NCBI GenBank assembly: GCA_016290335.1
Contig: JAEETM010000028.1
Location: forward strand, 1-41,993
Source of the DNA: Treponema sp.
Lineage (GTDB): Bacteria > Spirochaetota > Spirochaetia > Treponematales > Treponemataceae
Length of the DNA: 41,993 bases
Direction: 5' to 3'
Shown here: positions 34,184 through 41,993 of the stretch, in pieces
How the letters are laid out: each line of letters begins with the position of its first letter
How positions within the stretch are numbered: the first letter of the stretch is position 1
The notes under the pieces: generated by a model
Told to the model about the DNA's origin: nothing
The model's input: the letters and a program-made list of their open reading frames with translations, nothing else
The model's database searches: none
Made by a program: the position numbers and the translations under genes

Positions 34184-35225
34184 TTGCAGATGTAAATCCT
34201 TTAGAACGCTCAAAATGTGTTATAAATGCACTGATTCCATTATATATTCCAAGAGTAGCTTTTTTCAAGTATGTATCGTTGTTTAGAAGCATTGCTTCTT
34301 CCTGATTTGAAACAAAACCAAGCTCTATAAGAACACTCGGCATATTTGCATTTTTTACTACAAACCACTCTTCTGCTTTTATTCCCCTTGGTTTTGACTG
34401 ATTACCAATCTGTGCCTGGAGTCCGTCCATAATAAAGCGGGCAATCATTATACTTTCTGTTGTATATTCTTCTTCCATCATGGAATTAAGGATTGGGAAC
34501 AGTGATTTATCATCATCAACGGCAGTTTTATCAAGAACGGTTCTTCTGTAGCCTGGTGACAGATACCATACTTCGTAACCGGAAGATGATTTATTAAGTG
34601 ATGAGTTTACGTGAATTGATATGAACAGAATTGCATCATTATCCGGGACTTTAACTGCGTTTGCAATATCGGTTCGTTCGCTCAGGGACAGGAAAACATC
34701 TGTACTGCGCGTAAGGATTATCTGCTTTTCGGGATACGCTGTTTTAAGGCGCTCATAAAGCATTTTTGCAACCTTGAGGTTTATATCCTTTTCCTGAATT
34801 GTGACTTTTTTACCGCCCACATCATACGTTTTAAGTGCACCCGGATCCTTACCGCCATGACCTGCATCAATAAGGATTGCGCCTACTTTGAATAAATCTT
34901 CATCATCCTCTTCGGTAAAAAATGCTGTTGCATCTTCAATAAAGCGGTCTGTAACATAAAGCTCATTGTTTTTAATTACAGGCGGGTCGGTCATCATTAC
35001 ACGCAGATTATCAAGAAGGATGATTCCGTCATTTTTTCTGAAAGTCATCTGATGTCCGTTTTTTTCCAGCAGGCCTGTTTCCGAAAGTGAATCCCAGAAA
35101 ACTGTTATACCCATTTCCTTAGCGGTCTTCAAAAGAGAAACATTACCTGATGCAGAAGAATCAGTTGCCGCAAAAGCGGAAGAAAAAGTTATTAAACAAA
35201 ACAATATAGCCAGATATTTTTTCAT
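34176..35225 (-). CDS. N-acetylmuramoyl-L-alanine amidase (Amidase_3)
   Basis: It cleaves the amide between MurNAc and the stem peptide in the periplasm. Signal peptide ending SSAFA. An N-terminal domain of about 90 residues (AMIN- or copper-amine-oxidase-N-like) precedes the Amidase_3 fold. Zinc ligands and catalytic residues: His in LIDAGHGGKDPGA, Glu in IQEKDINL, His in ISIHVNS, Glu in VLIELGFVSN. A ~70-residue insertion between the second His and the catalytic Glu (SGYEVWYLSPGYRR to EEEYTTESI) could hold a regulatory helix. AGGGTGG precedes the ATG. It starts 21 bp after the ATP-grasp gene, so it may be the distal part of that operon. Confidence 0.94.
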   Translation of the reverse strand: MKKYLAILFCLITFSSAFAATDSSASGNVSLLKTAKEMGITVFWDSLSETGLLEKNGHQMTFRKNDGIILLDNLRVMMTDPPVIKNNELYVTDRFIEDATAFFTEEDDEDLFKVGAILIDAGHGGKDPGALKTYDVGGKKVTIQEKDINLKVAKMLYERLKTAYPEKQIILTRSTDVFLSLSERTDIANAVKVPDNDAILFISIHVNSSLNKSSSGYEVWYLSPGYRRTVLDKTAVDDDKSLFPILNSMMEEEYTTESIMIARFIMDGLQAQIGNQSKPRGIKAEEWFVVKNANMPSVLIELGFVSNQEEAMLLNNDTYLKKATLGIYNGISAFITHFERSKGFTSANE

Positions 35226-35246
35226 ATTCTTACCACCCTATTCTTA

Positions 35247-36953
35247 TCAAACCCCTTTTCCAACAGAATCAGAATAATACACTGCAGCCTGAATGCCGCC
35301 ACGCAGAACATATTTCCAGAAGCTTTTAGCATCAAGCTCAGGATGATTTTTCCTTAAAACGTCAAACTTTTGGGCTGACTGTAAAATCGTATTGTAATTC
35401 CAGTCTGTTTTATTCGCCCACTTTTCGGTCTTCAACACCTGAGGAATACAGGCCGCAACACTTGTGTTTGCAGGAATCACTCCTTCCACAGCCGCCGCCT
35501 CCCCGGTATCCATTTCCCCGAATGCAGAAGGCGGAAACTTATCTTCATCATCAGCAGAAACTCCGCTCAAAAACTTTTCGGTACGCGCGTCATTCGGTTT
35601 AAGTGTAATAAAGATATTTGAAACAGCATTTTCAGCCGCAGCAATTGCAATTTCACGGTTATTGCTTGTACTGATAATGTTTCCGCATTTCTGCACATTA
35701 TTTCTTGGAAAATCAACCTCGCTTCCAAGCTGGACTGTTGCACGAGGCAGAACATCGCAGATTGCCTTATCGGTATAGTCCTGAATGTTTTCTATATATT
35801 CAACAGTTCCCGGAATTGAAATCCAGGCACGTTCTGCACTTGTACGTACACAAGATATTTCAAAAAGCTCGTATGGCTTTGTGTGATTCTGATTACAAAC
35901 CTGATTGTTACCGGCGGTGGAATCAGTGTAATTAACATAATCAACCGGTATTCGTCTGTTTACAAGCTCTTCCGGTTTCTCGCCGCAAGCAATAAGCAGC
36001 CCCTGTTTTGTAAGATTCAAATCTGAAGCATAAGGATAAGTCCAGCCCGACATGTAACCGCCTGAAAGCCTGCCGGCAATTTCACCAATCATAGGTCCTT
36101 TTTTTGTGTACTTGATGTCGGCTTTTGCCGCGCCACAGGTGAGTCCCAGAGATTTCGCTGCATCGGCAAAAGCGGAAATAAGCTCATCGTGAACCTTTTT
36201 GTCCAGAATAGCCGGCATTGTGTGCCCCACCTCTATAAAATAAGGCGGATAATAGATGTGTCTTTCTGCAAAACCGGTGATTGTCATTGTTCCATTATAA
36301 ACAAGTGCATCAATTGAATATTCGGGACCATCCATATATTCTTCTACAATTGCATTACCGGACCGGGATGCTTCTACTGCACATTCAGCGGAAGTTATAA
36401 ATTCAGCTTCACAGCGGACCATACGGCAACCACGTGCCCCCATATTATCTACAGGCTTTACGACTAACGGAAAATCCATCATATTTTTAACTTTCTGCAA
36501 AAAGGCTTCTGCAGTTGCTTTGTCTGTTAAATCATTTTTTGTAATCTGAGTAAACTTTGGTGAAGGCACACCTTTATCTGCAAAGCACTGCCTCATTCTT
36601 GTTTTTATGCTTGCATTCAGGGCAGCCTCGTAACTGTGTGCAGGAAAATTAAGCTTTTCGCATACATAAGACACGGAAGCAGAAAAGTCTGTCCCCGCTG
36701 TAAAAACAGCCTTTAATCCACCGTTTTTTTCCAGCTGTTCTGCAAGCTCAACAATTTTGTCCTTAGCCTTTAAGTCAATTTTATAAAACTTGTCTGCGAG
36801 CGGTATACAAACGGCTTTATCATCTGCATCAATTACAACAGTTGTAAGACCAAGTGATTTTGAAGCAAGAATTGCAGGCTTTTGCATCAGCCCGGCTCCG
36901 AGAATTAAACAGTTTTTTTTGCAATTTTTACCAGACATTGTATCGTTCATCAT
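35247..36953 (-). CDS. ATP-grasp ligase of the glycan-type cluster
   Basis: A carboxylate-amine/thiol ligase fold. An N-terminal pre-ATP-grasp Rossmann part (CLILGAGLMQKPAILASKSLGL) is followed by the ATP-grasp core with FPLVVKPVDNMGARGCRMV (ATP lysine and loop), AIVEEYMDGPEYSIDALV, and the metal/phosphate motif IGEIAGRLSGG. A carbamoyl-phosphate-synthase-like barrel region (PGTVEYIENI) and ~150 further residues with no recognised domain follow. It likely joins a carboxylate to an amine using ATP; the substrate is unknown. The start is the ATG at 36953, overlapping the upstream TGA as ATGA with AGGA 7 nt before it. It is the fourth gene of the cluster. Confidence 0.85.
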   Translation of the reverse strand: MMNDTMSGKNCKKNCLILGAGLMQKPAILASKSLGLTTVVIDADDKAVCIPLADKFYKIDLKAKDKIVELAEQLEKNGGLKAVFTAGTDFSASVSYVCEKLNFPAHSYEAALNASIKTRMRQCFADKGVPSPKFTQITKNDLTDKATAEAFLQKVKNMMDFPLVVKPVDNMGARGCRMVRCEAEFITSAECAVEASRSGNAIVEEYMDGPEYSIDALVYNGTMTITGFAERHIYYPPYFIEVGHTMPAILDKKVHDELISAFADAAKSLGLTCGAAKADIKYTKKGPMIGEIAGRLSGGYMSGWTYPYASDLNLTKQGLLIACGEKPEELVNRRIPVDYVNYTDSTAGNNQVCNQNHTKPYELFEISCVRTSAERAWISIPGTVEYIENIQDYTDKAICDVLPRATVQLGSEVDFPRNNVQKCGNIISTSNNREIAIAAAENAVSNIFITLKPNDARTEKFLSGVSADDEDKFPPSAFGEMDTGEAAAVEGVIPANTSVAACIPQVLKTEKWANKTDWNYNTILQSAQKFDVLRKNHPELDAKSFWKYVLRGGIQAAVYYSDSVGKGV

Positions 36954-39421
36954 TTTATTTTCCTGCAATAAATCTCAACTGTATCTCCAAGATTCATCAT
37001 CCGGCTAAGCTTATCTACCGCCATCCATCTGAGGCTGCCTTTTTTAGCACCAGATTTCTGTATGGACGGAAATCTTTCAGGATGATGACCAGTTGAAACC
37101 ATTTTTTCTACGGTAAATCCGTATTTTTGTAATATGCGCTGTGCTTTTGAAGGCTCCCACACCGAATAATGATCGGAAGGACTTATTGTATAAAAGTTAT
37201 CCGGATTATTCTTAGCGCTTACACCTTCGGCAGATGGTGTTGAAAATGCAAAAACTCCCCCAACCTTTAAGATTGAGCTGATTTTCTTAAGTACGCTGTC
37301 CAGATTCTTAAAATGCTCGATTACGTACCACATTGTAACAACATCAAAATGCGAAACTCCAAACTCCGAAACTGTATCAATTTCAGGGAATGATGAACAG
37401 CTTGCGGGATAATGAAGCTCTTTTTTTACATAATTAACTGCATCTTCAGAAATATCTGTTCCAAACGGATTCATATTTCTTTCACCGGCAGCAGCAAGGA
37501 ACGGACCATATGCACAGCCTATATCAAGCACATTCTTTGAGCTTCCTTCCGTTTTTAATTCTGATATAACACCAATTCTGCGGAAACACTGGTTCTTAAT
37601 GGAATCAAAATCTTCCTGATAAGTTTTACCATACTGTTTTTTATAATCTTCAAAGAAATATGATTTCTGATACTTTTTGTCAGGCTCTGTCGTAAAGGAC
37701 ATATAAACAAGCCCGCATTCAGAGCAGCGTCTGTAAGTTCTTGAAGCATTTCTTGAAATAACCGGGTCAAGCTTATTTTCTTTATGACCGCACACAGGGC
37801 AATTCATTCTGCTTCCTGCAGCAATAGTCTTTACATATTTTCCAAGAAGGTTGTCCCCTTTATTAAAATGAAGACTCGGGAACACCTTTTCCGAAGAAAG
37901 ACTGTCCCTCATATTCTTTTCGTTTAATCCATTTTCAGGAACAAAGGCAAAATCATATTTTTCTGCAAGCTTTTCGTGAAGCTTAGAGCTTCCCAGCAGA
38001 AGAACTGCACACCCCGCTCCACTCGCTTCAAAAGCTGTAAGTCCATAGTGAGTTACTACCAGGTCGTATTCATAAAGCTTTTCTTTAAGATTTTTGATTG
38101 GCTCAACAAACTCAATATTATCAATTTTTGTCTTACCGCTTGTAATTTTTTTTATCTCTTCTGCAGTCCCCGAAACTACAGCCTTAATTTCAGCCCCCGG
38201 ATAAAGCCTGCTCAGATTATTTGCCGCAGGAATTGTAAGCCCGGCAGGATCTTCTCCACCAAGGCAGACTAAGATCTTATTGAACTCCAGCTGCTTTTCA
38301 GCCCGCACATTTTTTGGCAATTCAATAAAGCCTGTTTCCGTAAGGTTTGCCTTTCTTTTAAGCTTATAAGACGGAATTATATCAATAAGAAAATCGCTGT
38401 AATCAGAGTATTCAGAGCCTTCATCAATAGAAATCAAGGCTTTTGCCTTAGAATAAACTTCAATTTCTTCTGCAGAAAGAGAAAAAGAATCGGTTACAAT
38501 AACAGGCTTAAAAGTATCATCCGGCAACGAATCAATAATCTGAACCTCTTTAAGCCCCGTTTTTAAGTAACCGCCAACTATTTCCGGCACTTCTCCAAGC
38601 GTATAATCCTTTGGAATATAAACAAAGCTGTCTGAATCAATTGCCGCCTTTATGCAGCGGTGAAGATGCCCTGTTCCCTGTCCTTTTTTTACCGACGGCA
38701 CGAAAACAATAGGATTCTGCACGTAAGAAGAAGTACAGGCTTCAAGAATCTGCTCTGTACTGTATGGTTCCTTAATGTTCTTATCTGAAAGATAATTTAC
38801 AATGGAGACAGCCCTCAGATAATCAGAATATGTATCTATTGTTGTTCTGAGCTCAGGATGATAAAAACGTGATGGTGCCTTTATGAACTCGCAGTTGAAC
38901 TTATCTTTATGATTATACAAAGCAGGACCAACATGCTCTTTGTCGTAAGGGTCATCTGTTTGAGAAGCAGCCTGCAAAAGAGATTTTCCATTGAAGATTT
39001 CTACACCAGAACCATGCGGCAGGCCTGTATAAGTAAGATAATCGCACACAATCTTTTTTTTGTTTCTTTCTTCAAACTCAAGTACACTTGCTTCTACAGC
39101 TTCGTAAAACAAAAATGGATTATCGGCAGTAGCGCGGATTATAGTTTCGCCTTTTATTTTTGTAATCAAGTCGCAGAAACGCTTAAGGACGTTATCCAAA
39201 TCGCCCGCAAAGCATTCAAAATCATTTTCATCACAGATTTTCTTCAGTATAGGATAAGAAGCCTCATCGGTAGCGACAAAATACCTGTCTGCCTTAATTT
39301 TATGCATAGCCGCAAGAACCCACGCAAGCACAGGTTTGCCGCCTAGCATTTTTATTGCTTTTTCCGGCAACCGGTTTGAGGATAATCTGCACTGAACAAT
39401 AACCGTACGCTTAGTTTTCAT
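36950..39421 (-). CDS. Three-domain fusion: SpsF-like cytidylyltransferase, PseG-like domain, zinc-ribbon methyltransferase
   Basis: Domain 1 (about 1-240) is an SpsF/PseF/NeuA-type nucleotidyltransferase with VIVQCRLSSNRLPEKAIKMLGGKPVLAW, ATADNPFL, and DTYSDYLRAV near its end. Domain 2 (about 245-540) resembles PseG/SpsG, the GT-B-fold hydrolases that free a sugar from its nucleotide: VPSVKKGQGTGHLHRC, ILVCLGGEDPAGLT, VVTHYGLTAFEASGAG. Domain 3 (about 545-823) starts with a CPVC/CSEC zinc ribbon and continues as a class I SAM methyltransferase (VLDIGCAYGPFLAAAG, FDVVTMWYVIEHF). The combination suggests making, processing and methylating an unusual activated sugar, such as a nonulosonic-acid-like residue; that is inference. 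It overlaps the upstream gene by 11 bp. Confidence 0.88.
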   Translation of the reverse strand: MKTKRTVIVQCRLSSNRLPEKAIKMLGGKPVLAWVLAAMHKIKADRYFVATDEASYPILKKICDENDFECFAGDLDNVLKRFCDLITKIKGETIIRATADNPFLFYEAVEASVLEFEERNKKKIVCDYLTYTGLPHGSGVEIFNGKSLLQAASQTDDPYDKEHVGPALYNHKDKFNCEFIKAPSRFYHPELRTTIDTYSDYLRAVSIVNYLSDKNIKEPYSTEQILEACTSSYVQNPIVFVPSVKKGQGTGHLHRCIKAAIDSDSFVYIPKDYTLGEVPEIVGGYLKTGLKEVQIIDSLPDDTFKPVIVTDSFSLSAEEIEVYSKAKALISIDEGSEYSDYSDFLIDIIPSYKLKRKANLTETGFIELPKNVRAEKQLEFNKILVCLGGEDPAGLTIPAANNLSRLYPGAEIKAVVSGTAEEIKKITSGKTKIDNIEFVEPIKNLKEKLYEYDLVVTHYGLTAFEASGAGCAVLLLGSSKLHEKLAEKYDFAFVPENGLNEKNMRDSLSSEKVFPSLHFNKGDNLLGKYVKTIAAGSRMNCPVCGHKENKLDPVISRNASRTYRRCSECGLVYMSFTTEPDKKYQKSYFFEDYKKQYGKTYQEDFDSIKNQCFRRIGVISELKTEGSSKNVLDIGCAYGPFLAAAGERNMNPFGTDISEDAVNYVKKELHYPASCSSFPEIDTVSEFGVSHFDVVTMWYVIEHFKNLDSVLKKISSILKVGGVFAFSTPSAEGVSAKNNPDNFYTISPSDHYSVWEPSKAQRILQKYGFTVEKMVSTGHHPERFPSIQKSGAKKGSLRWMAVDKLSRMMNLGDTVEIYCRKIK

Positions 39422-40376
39422 CTGATTGTGACCATCCCTGTATAAATCCCATCAAATCATTTTTAAATCTATATTTATTTGCTTTTACCCATTCTTTTGC
39501 ACATTTATATTGTCTTCGTGCTTCCATATAACCACAGGTAGACTGCTTATAAAACTTAAAGAAAGAACCATGCTTTAAATACCCTTCTCCATTGTTGATG
39601 CGTGGAACCTCATTCTTAAGGTAATAACGCAAATAATCAATATTTACAGTTCTATCTTCCAGAGGAACTTCATCTACATAAGAAAACTGAAGCATTGTAG
39701 TAAGTGTTGTTCTTTCATCAAAAAGCCAGGAGCGTAATGCAAGGTCAAGATTCTGCCAGTAAGGAGATTTTATTGTATAATCGAAGCCTCCAAGCCTTAT
39801 AAACTTTTTTCTATTATAAAGTGCAATAAAATCAAACGGATATAACGTTTGAACACCTTCACTTACTACAAAAGAAGAATCTATCACAAAATGAGATTTT
39901 TCTGCACAAGGATTATAATGCGTAGAAAGTCCGTTTTTATTTTTATCTAAAAGCCTTGGAACAATACAATAATCACCTTTTTGTATAAGCTTTTGTGCAA
40001 GATTCTTATTTATCATATTCTGGGGGATGTTAAGAGTATCTTTTAATACCAATACATATTCAGAAGTTATTTCGCCCATAGCAAGATTTATCATTTCGCC
40101 TTCGGTTGTTTCTTCTTTTGGAATAATAAACTTTACCTTCGGATACCTTTTAGCAATTTCTTCAATTGAGAATGTATCATTTCTTTTTTCTATTGCAATA
40201 ATTGAATCAAAATTGCAGCTTAGAAGATTATCAAATGCATTAACCTTAAAATGAGTTCCACCATCAATCAGCATGATTACTGAAATATTCAGAGCTTCCG
40301 GAGATGTATTTGTCCAGTCACCAATTATAGTTCTGTTTATCTGATGTTCATCAAAAGCAATAGGTATAGTATTCAT
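39411..40376 (-). CDS. GT2-like glycosyltransferase
   Basis: A GT-A-type fold of family-2 character: the first strand SVIMLIDGGTHF, a nucleotide-binding-like region FDSIIAIEKRND, the acidic-motif region TSEYVLVLKDT (the usual DxD is reduced to KDT), and the acceptor-side signature LGGFDYTIKSPYWQNLDLALRSWLF typical of GT2 enzymes. No transmembrane segments were seen. The C-terminal 60 residues are aromatic and basic. The weak DxD means it could be a diverged or metal-independent transferase. AGGGAT precedes the ATG at 40376. It overlaps the radical SAM gene upstream by 26 bp and the fusion gene downstream by 11 bp. Confidence 0.8.
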   Translation of the reverse strand: MNTIPIAFDEHQINRTIIGDWTNTSPEALNISVIMLIDGGTHFKVNAFDNLLSCNFDSIIAIEKRNDTFSIEEIAKRYPKVKFIIPKEETTEGEMINLAMGEITSEYVLVLKDTLNIPQNMINKNLAQKLIQKGDYCIVPRLLDKNKNGLSTHYNPCAEKSHFVIDSSFVVSEGVQTLYPFDFIALYNRKKFIRLGGFDYTIKSPYWQNLDLALRSWLFDERTTLTTMLQFSYVDEVPLEDRTVNIDYLRYYLKNEVPRINNGEGYLKHGSFFKFYKQSTCGYMEARRQYKCAKEWVKANKYRFKNDLMGFIQGWSQSDEN

Positions 40377-41937
40377 CGCAATCCCTGCATTTTCCGTTAT
40401 ATTGATTATTCATCTGTTCAAGCAAAACAGAATCCGTTTTTTTCCAGATTGTTTCCAAATCTTCCTTAAAAGCATTTCCAATTATTCCTGAAAGAACATA
40501 CTCTTTACAGAAAGGAATGTCCCCGTTTGAAAGAATTGTCATATCGCGGCGCAAATGCCAGCACACATTACGCTCAATCGGCGACAAGTCTGCCGGTTTA
40601 CATTCAGGAAGAAGTCCTGCAAAATCGTCATATTTCTGGATGATCTGATTTCCACCCGAAGCGTTTGATTTTTCATTCCAGTATCTGAAAAAGCTTTCAA
40701 GCTCTTCTTCGTTATCATTTGTACGTACAAACTGAGGGTAAACAGCACCCGGTAAGGCCTGCGAAAGAAGTTTTATTGAATCAACTGCTTTTTCAAAAGG
40801 ATTATCTCCCCCATTCTCACCTGAATTACCGCTTATTCCATGCATTTTCTTATACGTTTCGGCTGTAAATGCATCTACAGAAACTGCAACCATTATCTTC
40901 TGCCAGCCATTAGTTCGTTCTTCAGCATTTTTTACAAGCTCTGCAAGAGCTGTACAAAGCGTTTCGTCAACCGCAAGCCCATCTGTTTCAAGGAAAACCG
41001 AAAGTCCTTTGTAAGAAAGCACTTTTTCAATCATTTTCAAAACGTCAGGGTGCTTAAGCGGTTCACCCCAGGCAGAAAGTCCTATTACCGCTTCTCCGCT
41101 GAACTGTGCAATTTTATCTGCAAGAGCTGAAAAATCTTCGAACTTCATTACCCTGTCTGATTTTTCAGGAGTAATTCCATTTTTTTCTTTGTAGCAGGCT
41201 CCGTAAGGACAGTAAAGGCAGGTTCCACGGCAGTTATCTGCAATCTGAATATTGTAAAAACCAGGGACAGTCTTAATTATTCCAGGATTTTTAGCTGCAA
41301 TTTGTGAAAGTTCAAGTGCAGGAATGTCCCCAATTGCACCAGTTGCATCATTTTTTCCCGTACCGCCTGCTTTTACAGCTTCAAAAAGACGCTCACACGC
41401 AATAAAGTTTTCCTTCTTTCCGCAATGAAAAGCAAATCTGAAAAGTCTGAAATCCTCCGGAGCAAGAACTGTTTCTACTTCAAAAGAATTGATGTCCGTT
41501 TTTATAAGATTAAAAATGCTTTCGCGACAAACAGGCTTTTTACCTTCGCTCTCCTGCACTGTTTTTGAAAGCTCGCAAAGTATTCCCAGAGTTCCCTTAT
41601 CAATAAGCTCAGGAGAAAAACCATAAGGGTACCCGTCTGCAAATGTATATTCTGCACTGTATTTTTCATGAGTCTGCTTAAGCTCTTCTGTAAGCGGTTT
41701 ATTCAAAAACGGCAAGTCATTATAAGAATAGATGACATAATCTGCACCTTTTTCGTCACAGGCAGCTTTTATTTTTTCAAGAAGTTCTGTTACTGTTTCG
41801 GCTTTTACTGTAACAACAGAATCAGAAAGGCTTTTTGCCCATGCCAAGCTAAGTTCAACTGCAGATTTTCCGTCAAAAACAGCTTCATTCTGGCGGCTAA
41901 CATTATTATCATCAAAAAAAACAACAATACTTTTCAT
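40351..41937 (-). CDS. Spiro-SPASM-type radical SAM protein with degenerate SpsF-like N-terminal domain
   Basis: The radical SAM core starts near residue 230, with the 4Fe-4S motif CRGTCLYC (Cys236, Cys240, Cys243) and supporting segments (GLSAWGEPLKHPDV, LETDGLAV, VAVSVDAF). A C-terminal SPASM-type region has extra cluster cysteines (VCWHLRRD, IPFCKEY, and CRDCDEYYTYC at the end). The N-terminal ~190 residues align by eye with the SpsF domain of the gene two positions downstream (YNDLPFL against ADNPFL; GYPYGFSPELIDKGTL against GLPHGSGVEIFNGKSL) but lack its triphosphate-binding RLP-K residues. The layout fits the spirochaete-restricted spiro-SPASM family; the substrate is unknown. The start is the ATG at 41937, though a TTG at 41955 is possible. 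It is probably the first gene of the cluster. Confidence 0.85.
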   Translation of the reverse strand: MKSIVVFFDDNNVSRQNEAVFDGKSAVELSLAWAKSLSDSVVTVKAETVTELLEKIKAACDEKGADYVIYSYNDLPFLNKPLTEELKQTHEKYSAEYTFADGYPYGFSPELIDKGTLGILCELSKTVQESEGKKPVCRESIFNLIKTDINSFEVETVLAPEDFRLFRFAFHCGKKENFIACERLFEAVKAGGTGKNDATGAIGDIPALELSQIAAKNPGIIKTVPGFYNIQIADNCRGTCLYCPYGACYKEKNGITPEKSDRVMKFEDFSALADKIAQFSGEAVIGLSAWGEPLKHPDVLKMIEKVLSYKGLSVFLETDGLAVDETLCTALAELVKNAEERTNGWQKIMVAVSVDAFTAETYKKMHGISGNSGENGGDNPFEKAVDSIKLLSQALPGAVYPQFVRTNDNEEELESFFRYWNEKSNASGGNQIIQKYDDFAGLLPECKPADLSPIERNVCWHLRRDMTILSNGDIPFCKEYVLSGIIGNAFKEDLETIWKKTDSVLLEQMNNQYNGKCRDCDEYYTYCF

Positions 41938-41993
41938 CTCTCTGTTTATCGGCAATCAATTGAACAAGTTTATGTAATTGAATAAAATAATTA

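Overview
The window looks like a chromosomal segment of a low-GC host- or gut-associated Treponema (spirochaete). The evidence is a FlaA periplasmic-flagellum sheath protein, an FlbB/MotE-type collar protein, an FlgE hook protein with the spirochaetal cross-linking Lys165/Cys178 pair, a radical SAM protein of the spirochaete-type SPASM layout, a eukaryote-like hexokinase, and a run of spirochaete-style lipoproteins. Nearly all genes lie on the minus strand. There are no phage genes, insertion sequences or CRISPR arrays.

Layout. 1-6.8 kb: three EAL/GGDEF proteins, one convergent to a tandem ATGA-coupled pair. All GGDEF sites are degenerate and only the first protein keeps a complete EAL site. 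6.8-8 kb: tRNA-Phe and an ankyrin-repeat protein. 8-12.2 kb: a short flagellar operon flbB-fliK-flgD-flgE that ends in a strong terminator. 12.2-16.5 kb: hexokinase, an InlB-type repeat lipoprotein, and an RlmK-like rRNA methyltransferase on the plus strand. 16.5-21 kb: ribosomal protein L31, a TPR lipoprotein, a C_GCAxxG_C_C redox-type protein, a YegP-like protein, and Rho with a long disordered N-terminus. 21-24.8 kb: an LplABC-type sugar ABC importer without its ATPase, behind a promoter carrying an 8-bp-periodic operator array. 24.9-27.8 kb: HU-lnt-bactofilin and ribosomal protein S20. 27.9-28.4 kb: a 215-bp palindromic element and a 57-residue zinc-ribbon protein. 28.5-32.4 kb: a JAMM-DinG fusion helicase, tRNA-Glu, and an alarmone synthetase fused to TPRs. 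32.5-35.2 kb: flaA, a GerMN protein and an amidase. 35.2-42 kb: an overlapping cluster of four genes: spiro-SPASM radical SAM, GT2-like transferase, a three-domain SpsF/PseG-like/methyltransferase fusion, and an ATP-grasp ligase.

How the genes fit together. Many genes serve the envelope and the periplasmic flagella (hook, length control, collar, sheath, amidase, bactofilin, Lnt). Regulation appears to run through c-di-GMP (with mostly degenerate sites, so perhaps sensing) and (p)ppGpp. The four-gene 3' cluster reads as a glycan-activation and decoration pathway. It is followed directly by the amidase and GerMN genes and then by flaA on its own promoter, so it is the best candidate in the window for an uncharacterised system.
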